A stretch of DNA of 64,000 nucleotides from Phyllobacterium calauticae (GTDB lineage Bacteria > Pseudomonadota > Alphaproteobacteria > Rhizobiales > Rhizobiaceae): NCBI RefSeq assembly GCF_019991125.1, contig NZ_JAGENB010000003.1:434001-498000 (forward strand). Direction: 5' to 3'. The notes beneath the pieces are model-generated. The model worked only from the letters and a program-made list of their open reading frames with translations, ran no database searches and was not told the DNA's origin. Both the position numbers and the translations under genes were made by a program. The first letter of the stretch is position 1; each line of letters opens with the position of its first letter. Below are positions 1 through 7,981 of this stretch, piece by piece.

Positions 1-575
1 GGCCGCTCTTTCCCGCCATCACCACCCAGCTGCCTGCGCCGGTCCTCTTCTTCGTTCTCGTCCGGAATAAGCCCGGCGGCCGCGGGATCGATAACGACCT
101 GTCCGGCCTTGATGTCGATATGCGGCACGGCGGCCTGGGTGAACGGAATCAGCATCGGCCGGCGTCCCGGTATCGTCAACTCGATGAGATCACCGCCACC
201 GAAATTGAACATGGCCGAGACCTTGCCATAGGGATTGCCTGCTGCGTCCATGGCATCGAGCCCGATCAGGTCGGCATGATAGAACTCGTCTTCCTCAAGC
301 TCTTCCGGCAGCTGCGAGCGGTCGATAAACAGCGTCGTGCCGTTCAGCGCTTCAGCCATGTTGCGGTCATTGACCCCGCGGAACCGCACAACGACAACCG
401 TATTGGCCGGGCGGATAGCCAGAATCTCGAAGCTTCTGCCGGTCACATCGTAAAGCAGGCCATAATCGGCCAGCGCCAGCGGGTCGCCGGTAAACGTCTT
501 GACCCGCACTTCGCCACGCGTTCCGTGTGCTGCACCGATAACGGCGAGTTGCACTGGATCATTCAATTTTGCCAT
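1..575 (-). CDS. rimM: Ribosome maturation factor RimM (3' end cut by window edge)
   Basis: RimM binds ribosomal protein S19 and assists late 30S subunit maturation. About 191 codons are visible, starting [26 protein letters not shown]. The opening carries the typical RimM N-terminal motif (G-A-x-G-x-R-G-E-V-R-V-K), and the C-terminal PRC-barrel half contains the segment [17 protein letters not shown]. The visible part ends in an acidic tail ([10 protein letters not shown]). The gene reads off the left edge, so its stop is not seen. It is divergent from xerC across about 150 bp. The usual rpsP neighbour is not found upstream. Identification is by motif recognition and is confident. Confidence 0.9.
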   Translation of the reverse strand, partial: MAKLNDPVQLAVIGAAHGTRGEVRVKTFTGDPLALADYGLLYDVTGRSFEILAIRPANTVVVVRFRGVNDRNMAEALNGTTLFIDRSQLPEELEEDEFYHADLIGLDAMDAAGNPYGKVSAMFNFGGGDLIELTIPGRRPMLIPFTQAAVPHIDIKAGQVVIDPAAAGLIPDENEEEDRRRQLGGDGGKER

Positions 576-729
576 CGGGCTGTTCCATTCCTATCTTCTC
601 TTTCCGACGAATTACTCTGTCTTTGATCAAACGCCAAGTGCGAAGGATCAGCCCTCAAGGGAAAGCGAAACGACTCCGTAAGGACTGTCGTGGCATGGTC
701 TACCCCGATACACGGTAAGGAGTATGGCA

Positions 730-1686
730 ATGGTGGCGCAGCCCCAGAATGCCGAGTTTCTTGTTTCGGCCCGGCCAGACCTCATCGCGGCGCGGGAAGA
801 ATGGCTCAGATCACTGAAAAACACCCGGCGTCTGGCGGCCAACACGCTGGAAGCCTATGAGCGCGACACCCGTCAGTTCTTCCAGTTTCTCACCGGTCAT
901 CTCGCTGAGCCGCCATCCCTGAAGGACGTCGCAACCCTGCGGATTGCCGATCTGCGATCCTACCTGGCGCGGCGGCGGAATGACGGTGCCGGTGCGCGCA
1001 CGCTCGGGCGCGGTCTTGCGGGCATTCGTTCGTTTCTGCGCCATCTGGAAAAGCAGGGCATGGCCAATGCGGCAGCTTCCATTGCCATGCGCGCGCCGAA
1101 GCAGCCGAAATCCCTGCCAAAGCCGCTGACGACCATCGATGCGCGCCGCGTGGTGGAAAAAGGCGAACAGCTCAATGAGGAACCCTGGATTGCCGCGCGC
1201 AATGCGGCGGTGCTGACCCTGCTCTACGGTTGCGGCCTGCGCATTTCCGAAGCACTCAACCTGGACGGCGCCGCCTTGCGTGATGCCTCAGCGCGTTCCA
1301 TCCCCATCACCGGCAAGGGCGGCAAGACGCGCATGGTGCCGCTCCTGCCCATAGTCCACCGGGCGGTGGAGGAATACCGCACGCTCTGCCCCCACGAACT
1401 GGAAGCGGGCAAGCCGCTGTTTCGCGGCGCGCGGGGTGGGGAACTGCATCCGGCCATCATCCAGCGCGACATGCAGAAAATGCGCGGCGCGCTCGGCCTG
1501 CCGGTGACCGCGACGCCGCATGCCCTGCGCCATTCCTTCGCGACCCATTTGCTCGGGCGCGGCGGCGATTTGCGCACGATCCAGGAACTGCTCGGCCATG
1601 CAAGCCTGTCAACGACGCAGGTCTATACCGGCGTTGATACCGACAGACTGATGGAAATCTACGACAAGGCACATCCCCGCGCCTGA
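730..1686 (+). CDS. xerC: Tyrosine recombinase XerC
   Basis: Site-specific recombinase that, with XerD, resolves chromosome dimers at dif. The full tyrosine-recombinase set is visible, numbered from the chosen start: Arg171 in CGLRISE, Lys199 in GKGGKTR, His264 and Arg267 in HALRHSF, His290 in GHASLSTTQ and the nucleophile Tyr299 in QVYTGV. The N-terminal half is the SAM-like core-binding domain. The ATG at 730 is preferred over the one at 724, because the AAGGAG at 717-722 is 7 nt from 730 but only 1 nt from 724. That gives 318 aa, a normal XerC length. XerC was chosen over XerD or another integrase because of the conserved chromosomal setting. Confidence 0.88.
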   Translation: MVAQPQNAEFLVSARPDLIAAREEWLRSLKNTRRLAANTLEAYERDTRQFFQFLTGHLAEPPSLKDVATLRIADLRSYLARRRNDGAGARTLGRGLAGIRSFLRHLEKQGMANAAASIAMRAPKQPKSLPKPLTTIDARRVVEKGEQLNEEPWIAARNAAVLTLLYGCGLRISEALNLDGAALRDASARSIPITGKGGKTRMVPLLPIVHRAVEEYRTLCPHELEAGKPLFRGARGGELHPAIIQRDMQKMRGALGLPVTATPHALRHSFATHLLGRGGDLRTIQELLGHASLSTTQVYTGVDTDRLMEIYDKAHPRA

Positions 1687-1722
1687 ACGGTCCCATATTG
1701 ATTGTTACAAACAATCTGCAGA

Positions 1723-1799
1723 CTAGTGGTCCGATTCTGACATTTGCATCCCTTCGATACAAGCCATTCAGGCAAATGTCAGAATCAAAGGACCACTAG
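1723..1799. repeat. 77-bp palindromic element, copy A
   Basis: Near-perfect inverted repeat. It begins CTAGTGGTCC and ends GGACCACTAG. The left arm is 1723-1747 and the right arm 1772-1799. The arms match over 25 positions, with a 3-nt bulge (AAA on this strand) present only in the right arm. The loop is about 24 nt. It sits 36 bp downstream of xerC and 13 bp before a related element. It has no U-run, so a simple terminator is unlikely. It could be a REP/MITE-like dispersed element; no coding content is seen. Confidence 0.8.
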
Positions 1800-1812
1800 C
1801 AAGCATATAATT

Positions 1813-1891
1813 CTAGTGGAACTTTGAATTTGACATTCGCTTGTTGCGCGTGATGTCAAATGAGATGCGAATGTCAAATTCGTTCCACTAG
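1813..1891. repeat. 79-bp palindromic element, copy B
   Basis: Second inverted repeat with the same CTAGTGG...CCACTAG ends and the same inner core (TTGACATTCGC here, CTGACATTTGC in copy A). The left arm is 1813-1840 and the right arm 1867-1891. The 3-nt TTT bulge is now in the left arm, so copies A and B are in opposite orientation. Where the copies differ (GGTCC versus GGAAC), both arms of each copy changed together. This supports a homologous element family whose pairing is maintained. It lies just before the TraB-family gene. Confidence 0.8.
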
Positions 1892-1928
1892 CTTTAACGC
1901 CTTTTTGTCAAACCCCATATATGCATTG

Positions 1929-2999
1929 ATGATGACCCATTCCGGCCCCACCACTTCTCTTGATCGCATTGCTGAGAGCGCACTGAGGCTCCTGGCTTTT
2001 CTGAGCTGGATTCTGCTCACCTCATTTCTTGTCGTGGCGTTTGGCGCAACCCGCGCCCGTGCTGAGGATGCCTCCTGTGGCGGACGCGATCTCGTCGCCG
2101 AAATGGCCAAGTCGGAGCCTGCCAAGCTGGCCGCCTTGCGCAAGGAAGCAGCCGCAACGGTGAACGGCAAAGGCATCCTTTGGAAGATTGGAAAGCCGGG
2201 AACCAAGCCTTCCTGGCTCTTTGGCACCATGCATTTGACAGATCCGCGCGTGCTCAAGCTTTCAGACGCGGCTCAAACAGCCTATCAGGGGGCGGCAACG
2301 GTCGTCATTGAAACCGACGAGGTGCTTGATCCGAAAGCGCCCTTGAAAGTCATGGCGCAGGATCCGGGATTGATGATGTTCACCGACGAGAACACGCTGG
2401 AGAAGCTCATTCCAGCTGACAAGCTCGAGGGTGTAAAAGCGAGCCTTGCCGCACGCGGCCTGTCGTTGACGGCGCTCAACAAGATGCAGCCATGGATCGT
2501 GACGAGCATGCTGGCCATGCCTCCCTGCGAGCTGACGCGCAGCAAAAGCGGCACGGCCTTCCTCGACGTCAAGCTCGCCCAGGACGCCAAGGCACAGGGC
2601 AAGACGGTCACGGGGCTTGAAACCATCAAGGATCAGCTCAGCGCCATGGCATCCCTGCCGCTGAAATTCCATGTCGAGGGACTTGTCGAGACACTGACAC
2701 TTGCGCCGAAACTACCCGACATGTTTGAAACCATGACCCTGCTTTACACCCGAGGCGACGTAGCCATGATTTTCCCGGTGATACGGTCCATCTCTCCCGA
2801 TGGCACGGCGAGCGGTGAAAACTATGCCGCGTTCGAGGAAAAGATGGTCAATGCTCGCAACCGCGTCATGGCGGAACATGCGGTTCCAATCATCGACAAG
2901 GGCAATGCCTTTATAGCGGTGGGAGCCTTGCATCTTCCCGGAGAAAAGGGGCTGGTGGCTCTGCTGCGCAGCAAGGGCTTTACGGTCGAGGCGCAATAA
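1929..2999 (+). CDS. TraB/GumN family protein, probably secreted or membrane-anchored
   Basis: The family is recognised from the SWLFGTMHLTDPRV block and the C-terminal IDKGNAFIAVGALHLPGEKGLVALLRSKGF, the two GxxHL-type motifs of TraB/GumN proteins. An N-terminal hydrophobic stretch (LLAFLSWILLTSFLVVAFG) followed by ATRARAED suggests a signal peptide, so the protein probably acts in the periplasm. The frame is open from 1860, but those first codons lie inside the palindromic repeat. The ATG pair at 1929/1932 is therefore preferred, although no clear ribosome-binding site is visible. The molecular function of bacterial members is not established; a metalloprotease-like fold has been proposed for the family. 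Confidence 0.75.
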   Translation: MMTHSGPTTSLDRIAESALRLLAFLSWILLTSFLVVAFGATRARAEDASCGGRDLVAEMAKSEPAKLAALRKEAAATVNGKGILWKIGKPGTKPSWLFGTMHLTDPRVLKLSDAAQTAYQGAATVVIETDEVLDPKAPLKVMAQDPGLMMFTDENTLEKLIPADKLEGVKASLAARGLSLTALNKMQPWIVTSMLAMPPCELTRSKSGTAFLDVKLAQDAKAQGKTVTGLETIKDQLSAMASLPLKFHVEGLVETLTLAPKLPDMFETMTLLYTRGDVAMIFPVIRSISPDGTASGENYAAFEEKMVNARNRVMAEHAVPIIDKGNAFIAVGALHLPGEKGLVALLRSKGFTVEAQ

Positions 3000-3138
3000 C
3001 CTTAAATTTTGTCACATCTGGCAGAGTGATTCCAAGCCCTTATATAAGCCTGGTCAGCCAGATGACGGGCGATTTCGGAACCTAGGCTGTTCTGAGCCGT
3101 TTATTATTCTGAATGCAAAGAGTGTGACGGAGGACATG

Positions 3139-3384
3139 ATGACCTATGATCCTAATTTGCGGCGTCCAGTGGATACGCAGTCCGATCATGAGCCCAACGC
3201 GGCTCCCTCAGGCGGCAGCGGCTTTCTGATCGCAGGTATTCTGATCGCAGCGCTGATTATCGGCGGTTATTATTATCTGAACAACAGTTCGACCATGGAT
3301 GGCCCGGAACCGGCAGCACCAACAACGCAGGCACCTGCACCTGCAGCGCCCGCTCCCGCCAATTCGGCCCCAAGCAACAATTAG
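3139..3384 (+). CDS. Small single-pass membrane protein with Pro/Ala-rich tail
   Basis: Predicted protein of 81 aa. A polar N-terminus is followed by one hydrophobic helix (FLIAGILIAALIIGGYYYL) and a low-complexity Pro/Ala tail (PAAPTTQAPAPAAPAPANSAP). The GGAGG at 3129-3133 is 5 nt from the ATG at 3139, which decides the start over the in-frame GTG at 3124 and the ATG at 3136. It resembles small Rhizobiales hypothetical proteins with one transmembrane segment, and no function is assigned. It is followed by a strong hairpin shared with lpdA. Confidence 0.7.
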   Translation: MTYDPNLRRPVDTQSDHEPNAAPSGGSGFLIAGILIAALIIGGYYYLNNSSTMDGPEPAAPTTQAPAPAAPAPANSAPSNN

Positions 3385-3405
3385 TTCCAAAGTCCTTTGG
3401 AAACC

Positions 3406-3433
3406 AAAAAGGCCCGAAATTTCGGGCCTTTTT
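3406..3433. terminator. Bidirectional intrinsic terminator
   Basis: A perfect AAGGCCCGAAA/TTTCGGGCCTT hairpin has an A-run before it and a T-run after it, so it can end transcription in both directions. It lies between the small membrane protein gene (rightward) and lpdA (leftward), whose stop codons are 22 and 20 bp away. Confidence 0.88.
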
Positions 3434-3452
3434 CTCATTTCGTGCTTGGAGA

Positions 3453-4859
3453 TTACATATGAATTGGCTTGGCGAAGGTTGCCAGGGCAGCTTCGCGGAC
3501 GGCTTCGGACATTGTCGGATGGGCATGGGTTGTCCGTGCCAGATCCTCTGACGAACCGCCAAATTCCATCAGGACCGTTGCTTCGTGGATCATCTCGCCG
3601 GCGCCAAAACCGACAATGTGAACGCCGAGCACACGATCGCTCGCCTTGTCCGCGAGGATTTTGACAAAGCCATCAGTCTGCAGCATGGCGCGGGCACGGC
3701 CATTGGCTGTGAACGGAAACTTTCCGGCCTTGTACTCGATGCCGGCTGCCTTCAACTCTTCTTCGGTTTTTCCGACCGAAGCCACTTCCGGTTGCGTATA
3801 GACGACACTCGGAATGGCATCGAAATTCACATGTCCCGCCTGTCCGGCCAGAATCTCGGCAACGGCAATGCCTTCGTCTTCGGCCTTGTGTGCCAGCATC
3901 GGGCCCTGGACGACGTCGCCGATCGCGTAGATACCCGCGACGTTGGTCTGCCAATGGTCATTGATTGCCACCCGTCCGCGATCATCAACGGCAACACCTG
4001 CTTCCTTGAGCCCGAGACCGTCCGTGTAGGGGCGGCGACCGGTGGATACGAGAACGGCATCAGCCGCAATGGTCTGGGCTTCACCGCCCTTGACCGGCTC
4101 GAACGTTACCTTGGCTCCCTTGCCGGACTTTTCGACGCCCGTCACCTTGGCGCCAAGCTTGAATGCGATTCCCTGTTTCTCCAGCATGCGCTGGAACTGG
4201 CGCGATACTTCACCATCCATCGGTCCAAGAATCTTGTCGAGATATTCGACAACGGTAACCTTGGCGCCGAGGCGTGCCCAGACCGAGCCCAGCTCAAGCC
4301 CGATGACGCCGCCGCCAACAACAATCAGATTTTCCGGAACCTTGTCGAAATCCAGTGCGCCGGTCGAAGATACAATGATTTTTTCATCGAACTTGACATC
4401 GACACCCGGAATGCCGGCGACATCGGAACCGGTGGCGATGACAATGTTCTTCGCCTCGATTTCCTGCACCTTACCATCGTCGCCGGTGACGGACACCTTA
4501 CCGGCTGCCACAACCTTGCCGGTTCCCTTGAAAGTGTCGATCTTGTTCTTTTTGAACAGGAAGGCCACGCCGCTGACATTGGACTCAACCGTTGCGTCCT
4601 TATGGGCAAGCATCGCCTTCAAGTTGAGCTTTGGCGTGCCAACCTCGACGCCCAGTTTTGCATGGGTGTGGCCAGCCTCATGGAAGACTTCCGAAGCATG
4701 CAGCAATGCCTTGGAGGGAATGCAACCGATATTGAGGCAGGTGCCGCCAAATGTATCGCGCTTTTCGATCACCGCGGTCTTCAGGCCGAGCTGTGCAGCC
4801 TTGATCGCACAGACATAGCCGCCAGGGCCTGTTCCGATGATGACGACGTCATATGACAT
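3453..4859 (-). CDS. lpdA: Dihydrolipoyl dehydrogenase (E3)
   Basis: FAD enzyme that reoxidises dihydrolipoamide on E2 of 2-oxoacid dehydrogenase complexes, using NAD+. It has 468 aa, normal for the family. Visible motifs are the FAD dinucleotide fold IIGTGPGGYVCAIKAAQLG at the N-terminus, the redox disulfide GGTCLNIGCIPSKALL, the NAD fold VVGGGVIGLELGSVWARLG near residue 180, the second FAD motif YAIGDVVQGPMLAHKAEDEG, and the C-terminal HAHPTMSEA with the catalytic His. AAGGA lies 7 nt from the ATG. It lacks an N-terminal lipoyl domain. It lies downstream of sucAB but is separated from it by three genes and a terminator, so it is probably the E3 of 2-oxoglutarate dehydrogenase with its own expression. 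Confidence 0.96.
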   Translation of the reverse strand: MSYDVVIIGTGPGGYVCAIKAAQLGLKTAVIEKRDTFGGTCLNIGCIPSKALLHASEVFHEAGHTHAKLGVEVGTPKLNLKAMLAHKDATVESNVSGVAFLFKKNKIDTFKGTGKVVAAGKVSVTGDDGKVQEIEAKNIVIATGSDVAGIPGVDVKFDEKIIVSSTGALDFDKVPENLIVVGGGVIGLELGSVWARLGAKVTVVEYLDKILGPMDGEVSRQFQRMLEKQGIAFKLGAKVTGVEKSGKGAKVTFEPVKGGEAQTIAADAVLVSTGRRPYTDGLGLKEAGVAVDDRGRVAINDHWQTNVAGIYAIGDVVQGPMLAHKAEDEGIAVAEILAGQAGHVNFDAIPSVVYTQPEVASVGKTEEELKAAGIEYKAGKFPFTANGRARAMLQTDGFVKILADKASDRVLGVHIVGFGAGEMIHEATVLMEFGGSSEDLARTTHAHPTMSEAVREAALATFAKPIHM

Positions 4860-4892
4860 GATTCAATCCTTCTGTTCTGACGCAACGCGAAA

Positions 4893-5423
4893 CTATTGTT
4901 CGGGCACGCATTCTTTGAAACGGAAGACTTCCCACGGGAAAGCCTCCAAGGGTTTTTCAAGTTTGAAATTGAAGCTGCTCATGGCGCCGGAAAAATCCGG
5001 CAAGAGCAGTGCCTGGGCCGAAGGCTCCTTGGCCTTTGGCAGGAGCTCGGCATCAGCACCTTCCTTCAAGGCATAAACCACGCCTTTCCAGACAGTGCAT
5101 TGTTGCAGCTCTGCACCTGTCGCATCGCCCGCCGGGCATTTGTATCTGATGGTGGCATTGGGCCTACCGCCATCCATGTTCCACATGACAACACCATCCA
5201 TCTTCAGATCGCTGTCATTCATCTTAATCGTGAATTCATCGGAGGTGACCGCCGCGCCATCGTCGGGAACGCTTTTGAAGGTCAGCGTGTAATCATCGTC
5301 CCGATCCGTATAGACCGCATGGTCCTGCAAACACGCCGCGAAAGCTGGCGACGACAGGATGATGCTGAGTGCTGCAAGCAGGGCGACACTTTTTGCGGGA
5401 CGGAGGCGAAGCAACGCGGTCAT
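4893..5423 (-). CDS. Secreted protein of unknown function (176 aa)
   Basis: The sequence starts MTALLRLRPAKSVALLAALSIILSSPAFAAC, a clear signal peptide cleaved near AFA-A. The mature part is rich in Asp and contains four cysteines (ACLQDH, RYKCPAG, QQCTVW, FKECVPEQ) that could form two disulfides. AGGAA is 5 nt upstream of the ATG at 5423; the open frame continues further upstream but into the neighbouring gene. It is 8 nt downstream of a LysE-type exporter gene and probably cotranscribed with it. I do not recognise the family. A periplasmic location is inferred. Confidence 0.72.
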   Translation of the reverse strand: MTALLRLRPAKSVALLAALSIILSSPAFAACLQDHAVYTDRDDDYTLTFKSVPDDGAAVTSDEFTIKMNDSDLKMDGVVMWNMDGGRPNATIRYKCPAGDATGAELQQCTVWKGVVYALKEGADAELLPKAKEPSAQALLLPDFSGAMSSFNFKLEKPLEAFPWEVFRFKECVPEQ

Positions 5424-5431
5424 CGGTATTC

Positions 5432-6082
5432 CTAGCTCGCCTGCTGCGTTGCAAGCTTGATACCGAGGCCGATGAAAACCACACCGGTCACGCGGTTGAA
5501 CCAGCGTCCCCACGCAACAAAGCGATCCCGTACGGATTGCATGGTGAAGAACGTCGATACGGCAACAAACCAGGCAATCAGCGCGGTTGCCATGAACAGG
5601 CCATAGGTTGCCTGCACCAGCGCCGGGGTTTCATGGCTGACCAGAGCTGAAAAAAGCGACAGGAAGAAAAGAACCGGCTTGGGATTGAGCGCATTGGTGA
5701 CAAATCCCATGAGAAAGCAACGCCAGTCGGAAATATTCTTTTCCAAGGTGTCATCGACGATATCTCCAGGTGCTTCCCCAGATGCTTCCATGCCGGGAGC
5801 GCGCAGAGCCTTGATACCCAGATAAAAGAGATAGGCAGCGCCGGCCCATTTCAGCATGCCGAAGAGAAACAGCGATTTGGACACCAGGAGGCCAAGGCCA
5901 AGAATGGTATAGCTGATATGGAAGAGCAAAGAGGCGCCGATGCCGAAGCTGGTCATGATTGCACTGCGGCGGCCATGCACGATGCTCTGCCGCACAACAA
6001 TGGCAAAGTCAGCACCCGGCGAGACGATCATGATCGAGAAGACGGCCATCAGGCCGAGGAACTCATACATGTAATGTGACAT
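5432..6082 (-). CDS. LysE/RhtB family amino-acid exporter
   Basis: 216 aa with about six hydrophobic segments. The family motif SPGADFAIVVRQSIVHGRRSA lies near the N-terminus, with the second conserved stretch FLMGFVTNALNPKPVLFFLSLFSALV in the middle. Such proteins export amino acids or derivatives in exchange for protons; the substrate cannot be told from the sequence. It starts 2 nt after the VOC gene stop and ends 8 nt before the secreted-protein gene, which suggests one three-gene transcript. Confidence 0.88.
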   Translation of the reverse strand: MSHYMYEFLGLMAVFSIMIVSPGADFAIVVRQSIVHGRRSAIMTSFGIGASLLFHISYTILGLGLLVSKSLFLFGMLKWAGAAYLFYLGIKALRAPGMEASGEAPGDIVDDTLEKNISDWRCFLMGFVTNALNPKPVLFFLSLFSALVSHETPALVQATYGLFMATALIAWFVAVSTFFTMQSVRDRFVAWGRWFNRVTGVVFIGLGIKLATQQAS

Positions 6083-6084
6083 GC

Positions 6085-6534
6085 CTATTCTCCGGCAGGC
6101 GCTTCAAGCGCGGCGTTGAAAGCCCAGACATGACCGAAGGGATCACGAATACGGCCATAGCGGGCATTCCAGAACGTATCCTCGACGGGCATGATCAGTG
6201 CCGCACCAGCCGCCACCGCACGGTTCACCGCCGCATCGACATCGGCGGGCCTTGCGAGATTGAGGTTCAGCGCAATGCTCGCCCCGCCGCGGGTGACCGG
6301 CGACATGACATCGTTCTCACCGTCCGGGTTTTTGTACTCGGGGAATTCGTCGTGCAGCATGATCGAGCCGCCAAACAGCGACAGATTGGCATGCAGCACG
6401 CGTTTGCCATCCTCGGCCAGCTGCTTGAAGGTATTTTCGGCACCAAAGGCCTTTTCGTAGAAGGCGATCGCTTCGAGGCCGCCTTTCACGCAGATATGGG
6501 GTTCGACAGGTGGGAAATTCGGTGCAAAAGCCAT
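6085..6534 (-). CDS. VOC-superfamily (glyoxalase/PhnB-like) protein
   Basis: 149 aa. The opening FPPVEPHICVKGGLEAIAFYEKAFGAEN is the typical PhnB/VOC start, and DPFGHVWAFNAALEAPAGE is the usual C-terminal block. The paired beta-alpha-beta-beta-beta modules bind a divalent metal in enzymatic members; His18-like and Glu positions are visible, but the substrate is unknown. It is the first gene of a tight leftward trio with a LysE exporter and a secreted protein. Its context between sucB and lpdA suggests an inserted cassette rather than a TCA role. Confidence 0.85.
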   Translation of the reverse strand: MAFAPNFPPVEPHICVKGGLEAIAFYEKAFGAENTFKQLAEDGKRVLHANLSLFGGSIMLHDEFPEYKNPDGENDVMSPVTRGGASIALNLNLARPADVDAAVNRAVAAGAALIMPVEDTFWNARYGRIRDPFGHVWAFNAALEAPAGE

Positions 6535-6611
6535 TTTGAATCGCCTTTCATCACGTCATTTTGTGATTGGGCCGCAAGACTAAGTCAATCCGGTGCAATT
6601 CACCACACTGC

Positions 6612-6641
6612 AAAAACGGCCTCGCTTTGCCGGCAAGGCCG
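6612..6641 (-). terminator. Intrinsic terminator after sucB
   Basis: Read on the minus strand, CGGCCTTGC and GCGAGGCCG form a stem (with a mismatch near the loop), followed directly by TTTTT. It lies 13-42 bp beyond the sucB stop, so it closes the mdh-sucCDAB transcript before the VOC-LysE cassette. Confidence 0.75.
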
Positions 6642-6653
6642 CTCTTCGCAATC

Positions 6654-7934
6654 TTACAGGTCGAGAACCAGGCGTTCCGGATCTTCCAGGCTTTCCTTGA
6701 CCCGCACGAGGAAGGTCACGGCTTCCTTGCCGTCAACGATGCGATGATCGTAGCTGAGGGCAAGATACATCATCGGACGGATAACGATCTGGCCGCCAAC
6801 GACAACCGGACGATCCTGGATCTTGTGCATGCCGAGAATGCCGGACTGCGGCGCATTGAGGATCGGCGAAGACATCAGCGAACCGTAGACGCCGCCATTG
6901 GAAATCGTGAACGTACCGCCCTGCATATCGGCCATGGACAGCGCGCCATCGCGGGCAGCTCTGCCGAGACGGCCGATGTCCTTCTCGATTTCCGCAATCG
7001 ACATCTGGTCGGCATTGCGCACGACCGGCACGACGAGGCCCTTGTCGGTACCAACGGCAACGCCGACATGGGCAAAGTTCTTGTAGATGATGTCAGTGCC
7101 ATCGATCTCGGCATTGACCGCCGGGATTTCCTTCAGTGCGTGGGTGACCGCCTTGGTGAAGAAACCCATGAAGCCGAGCTTGACGCCGTGCTTCTTCTCG
7201 AAGATTTCCTTGTAGCGGTTACGAAGGTCCATCACGGCCGACATGTCCACTTCATTGTAAGTGGTCAGCATCGCTGCCGTGCTCTGGGCATCCTTGAGGC
7301 GGCGCGCAATGGTCTGGCGCAGGCGGGTCATTTTCACGCGTTCTTCGCGCGATGCGTCATCAGCCGAAGAGGCGGGACGCGCTGCCTGCGGGGCCGGAGC
7401 AGCGGCAGGCTGTGCGGCAATGCCCTTGGCGACAGCATCAAGGACATCGCCCTTGAGAACCTGGCCGCGCTTGCCCGAACCCTCGACCTGCGAGACCGAA
7501 ACGCCCTTTTCCGCCAGCAGCTTTGATGCTGCGGGGGACGCGGGCATCTCGCTCTCCTTGCGTTCCGTGATCGGCGTGTTGCCGGCAACCTGAGCAGCCT
7601 TGTCCTCGGCTTCTGCCGTTGACGACGCACCGGCGGCACCCGATGCCTGGGCGATGGCTTCGGGCTTGGCCTCTTCCTTTTTCACAGAAGCGGCACCGGC
7701 GCCGCCAATCATGCCGAGCAAGGCGCCAACTTCGACCGTATCGCCTTCCTTGGCGGTGATTTCCTCGAGGGAACCGGCAGCGGAGGCCGGAACTTCGATT
7801 GTTACCTTATCGGTCTCGAGTTCCACCAAAGGCTCGTCGACGGCAATCGCATCGCCGACTTTCTTGAACCATTTGCCAATGGTTGCTTCGGAAACGGATT
7901 CGCCCAGCGTTGGGACGCGGATTTCGGTTGCCAT
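6654..7934 (-). CDS. sucB: 2-oxoglutarate dehydrogenase E2, dihydrolipoamide succinyltransferase
   Basis: Transfers the succinyl group from E1-bound ThDP via a lipoyl arm to CoA. Domain order over 426 aa: one lipoyl domain (residues about 1-78) with the modified Lys in [11 protein letters not shown]; a Pro/Ala/Glu-rich linker; the peripheral subunit-binding domain ([21 protein letters not shown], about 130-165); a second Ala/Pro linker; and the catalytic domain ending with the active-site [17 protein letters not shown] single lipoyl domain and the HRIVDGKEA motif fit SucB rather than pyruvate dehydrogenase E2. It lies 47 bp downstream of sucA and ends the operon at a terminator. Confidence 0.96.
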   Translation of the reverse strand: MATEIRVPTLGESVSEATIGKWFKKVGDAIAVDEPLVELETDKVTIEVPASAAGSLEEITAKEGDTVEVGALLGMIGGAGAASVKKEEAKPEAIAQASGAAGASSTAEAEDKAAQVAGNTPITERKESEMPASPAASKLLAEKGVSVSQVEGSGKRGQVLKGDVLDAVAKGIAAQPAAAPAPQAARPASSADDASREERVKMTRLRQTIARRLKDAQSTAAMLTTYNEVDMSAVMDLRNRYKEIFEKKHGVKLGFMGFFTKAVTHALKEIPAVNAEIDGTDIIYKNFAHVGVAVGTDKGLVVPVVRNADQMSIAEIEKDIGRLGRAARDGALSMADMQGGTFTISNGGVYGSLMSSPILNAPQSGILGMHKIQDRPVVVGGQIVIRPMMYLALSYDHRIVDGKEAVTFLVRVKESLEDPERLVLDL

Positions 7935-7981
7935 GATCTTGCTCTTCCGTTGATCTTCAGATGACTTCTGTTTGTTGTGGT

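Noticed and set aside
1723-1891. CRISPR repeats or an attachment site next to xerC
   Set aside because: There are only two units, both palindromic along their whole length, in opposite orientation, without spacers of constant size; no dif-like 28-bp XerC/XerD site was recognised.
1860-1928. Upstream extension of the TraB-family gene
   Set aside because: The codons lie inside palindromic element B; the signal peptide begins after the ATG pair at 1929/1932.
3585-4856. 423-codon open frame antisense to lpdA
   Set aside because: Same explanation; LpdA motifs on the minus strand are complete.
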